Notes under the pieces: model-generated
What the model was told of the DNA's origin: nothing
Database searches by the model: none
The model's input: the letters and a program-made list of their open reading frames with translations, nothing else
Part shown: piece by piece, positions 28,053-28,225 of the stretch
Numbering within the stretch: the first letter of the stretch is position 1
Layout of the letters: every line of letters begins with the position of its first letter
Position numbers and translations under genes: made by a program
Virus record (IMG/VR): IMGVR_UViG_3300025928_000027
Coordinates: 1 to 28,225 of that record
DNA: 28,225 bases
Source of the DNA: a virus
Direction: 5' to 3' (one strand)

Positions 28053-28225
28053 GTGAGAACTGTAGCAAGACTCCTCCACCTCGACGACGGCGAGTTTCCC
28101 GCTCTCCGTGCCCAGATCGAGGCCCGGCCCATCCCCGCGCCGCCCGCTCTGCTGCCGCCGGGCTGGGGCCGCGCGATGCTCAACCACCTGAAGGCCGCCG
28201 ACGCCCCGGCCCGCGACCCGTTCCG
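28053..28225 (+). CDS. Partial gene at the window edge, unknown
   Basis: Starting at GTG 28053, with AAAGG (28041-28045) 7 nt upstream, it reads 57 codons without a stop and is cut by the window end. The visible protein begins RTVARLLHLDDGEFPALRAQ, then a Pro-rich segment (RPIPAPPALLPPGWGR), then a helix (AMLNHLKAADAPARD). There is not enough to name it. The reading frame is GC-rich as expected. It may be an early phage protein or, if the window extends past the prophage, a host protein. Confidence 0.55.
   Translation, partial: MRTVARLLHLDDGEFPALRAQIEARPIPAPPALLPPGWGRAMLNHLKAADAPARDPF

Noticed and set aside
1-28225. tRNA genes, CRISPR arrays, insertion sequences
   Set aside because: I looked for cloverleaf-like arms, regularly spaced repeats and transposase motifs and found none. 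Hairpins present are all explained as terminators or dyads listed above.

Overview
The window is a contiguous piece of a temperate siphovirus of a high-GC actinobacterium. It could be a free phage genome in virion order or one end of a prophage. Support comes from the GC-rich coding with GTG starts, the head-to-tail gene order usual in actinophages, a large serine integrase, leaderless TAnnnT promoters and an actinobacterial-type LexA box. The host genus cannot be read from the sequence; a Streptomyces-like host is a guess. I see no rRNA, tRNA, CRISPR array or insertion sequence.

Positions 136-22124 form one rightward late transcription unit with many stop/start overlaps. It runs HNH endonuclease, small and large terminase, portal, MuF-like minor capsid protein, scaffold, major capsid protein, a small beta protein plus an acidic partner, head-tail connectors, tail terminator, a second beta/acidic pair, tail tube, tail assembly chaperones G and GT (joined by a -1 frameshift), tape measure, distal and minor tail proteins, a tail fibre interrupted by an in-frame amber codon, GH25 endolysin, holin and three further small membrane or coiled-coil proteins. 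A strong two-way terminator at 22139-22169 closes it.

Positions 22176-24987 hold six short leftward genes, most followed by their own hairpin. This is the layout of accessory 'moron' genes. One is a Cys/HTH protein; the others are not recognised. The serine integrase (25078-26478) runs rightward and is divergent from the last of them. A 48-bp imperfect dyad at 24540-24587 is a weak attP candidate.

Positions 26546-28225 look like the lysis/lysogeny switch and the start of an early operon: a leftward helix-turn-helix repressor without a self-cleaving peptidase domain, a rightward leaderless Cro-like gene, a tiny coupled gene and a truncated gene at the edge. A perfect 16-bp LexA operator (26867-26882) sits just beyond the repressor stop codon, inside a rightward promoter-like sequence facing the repressor in antisense. 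This suggests an induction route in which the host SOS response acts through LexA rather than by repressor cleavage. That idea, the amber codon in the fibre, an internal start for the endolysin wall-binding domain, the frameshift site and the leaderless promoters are the points most worth testing.
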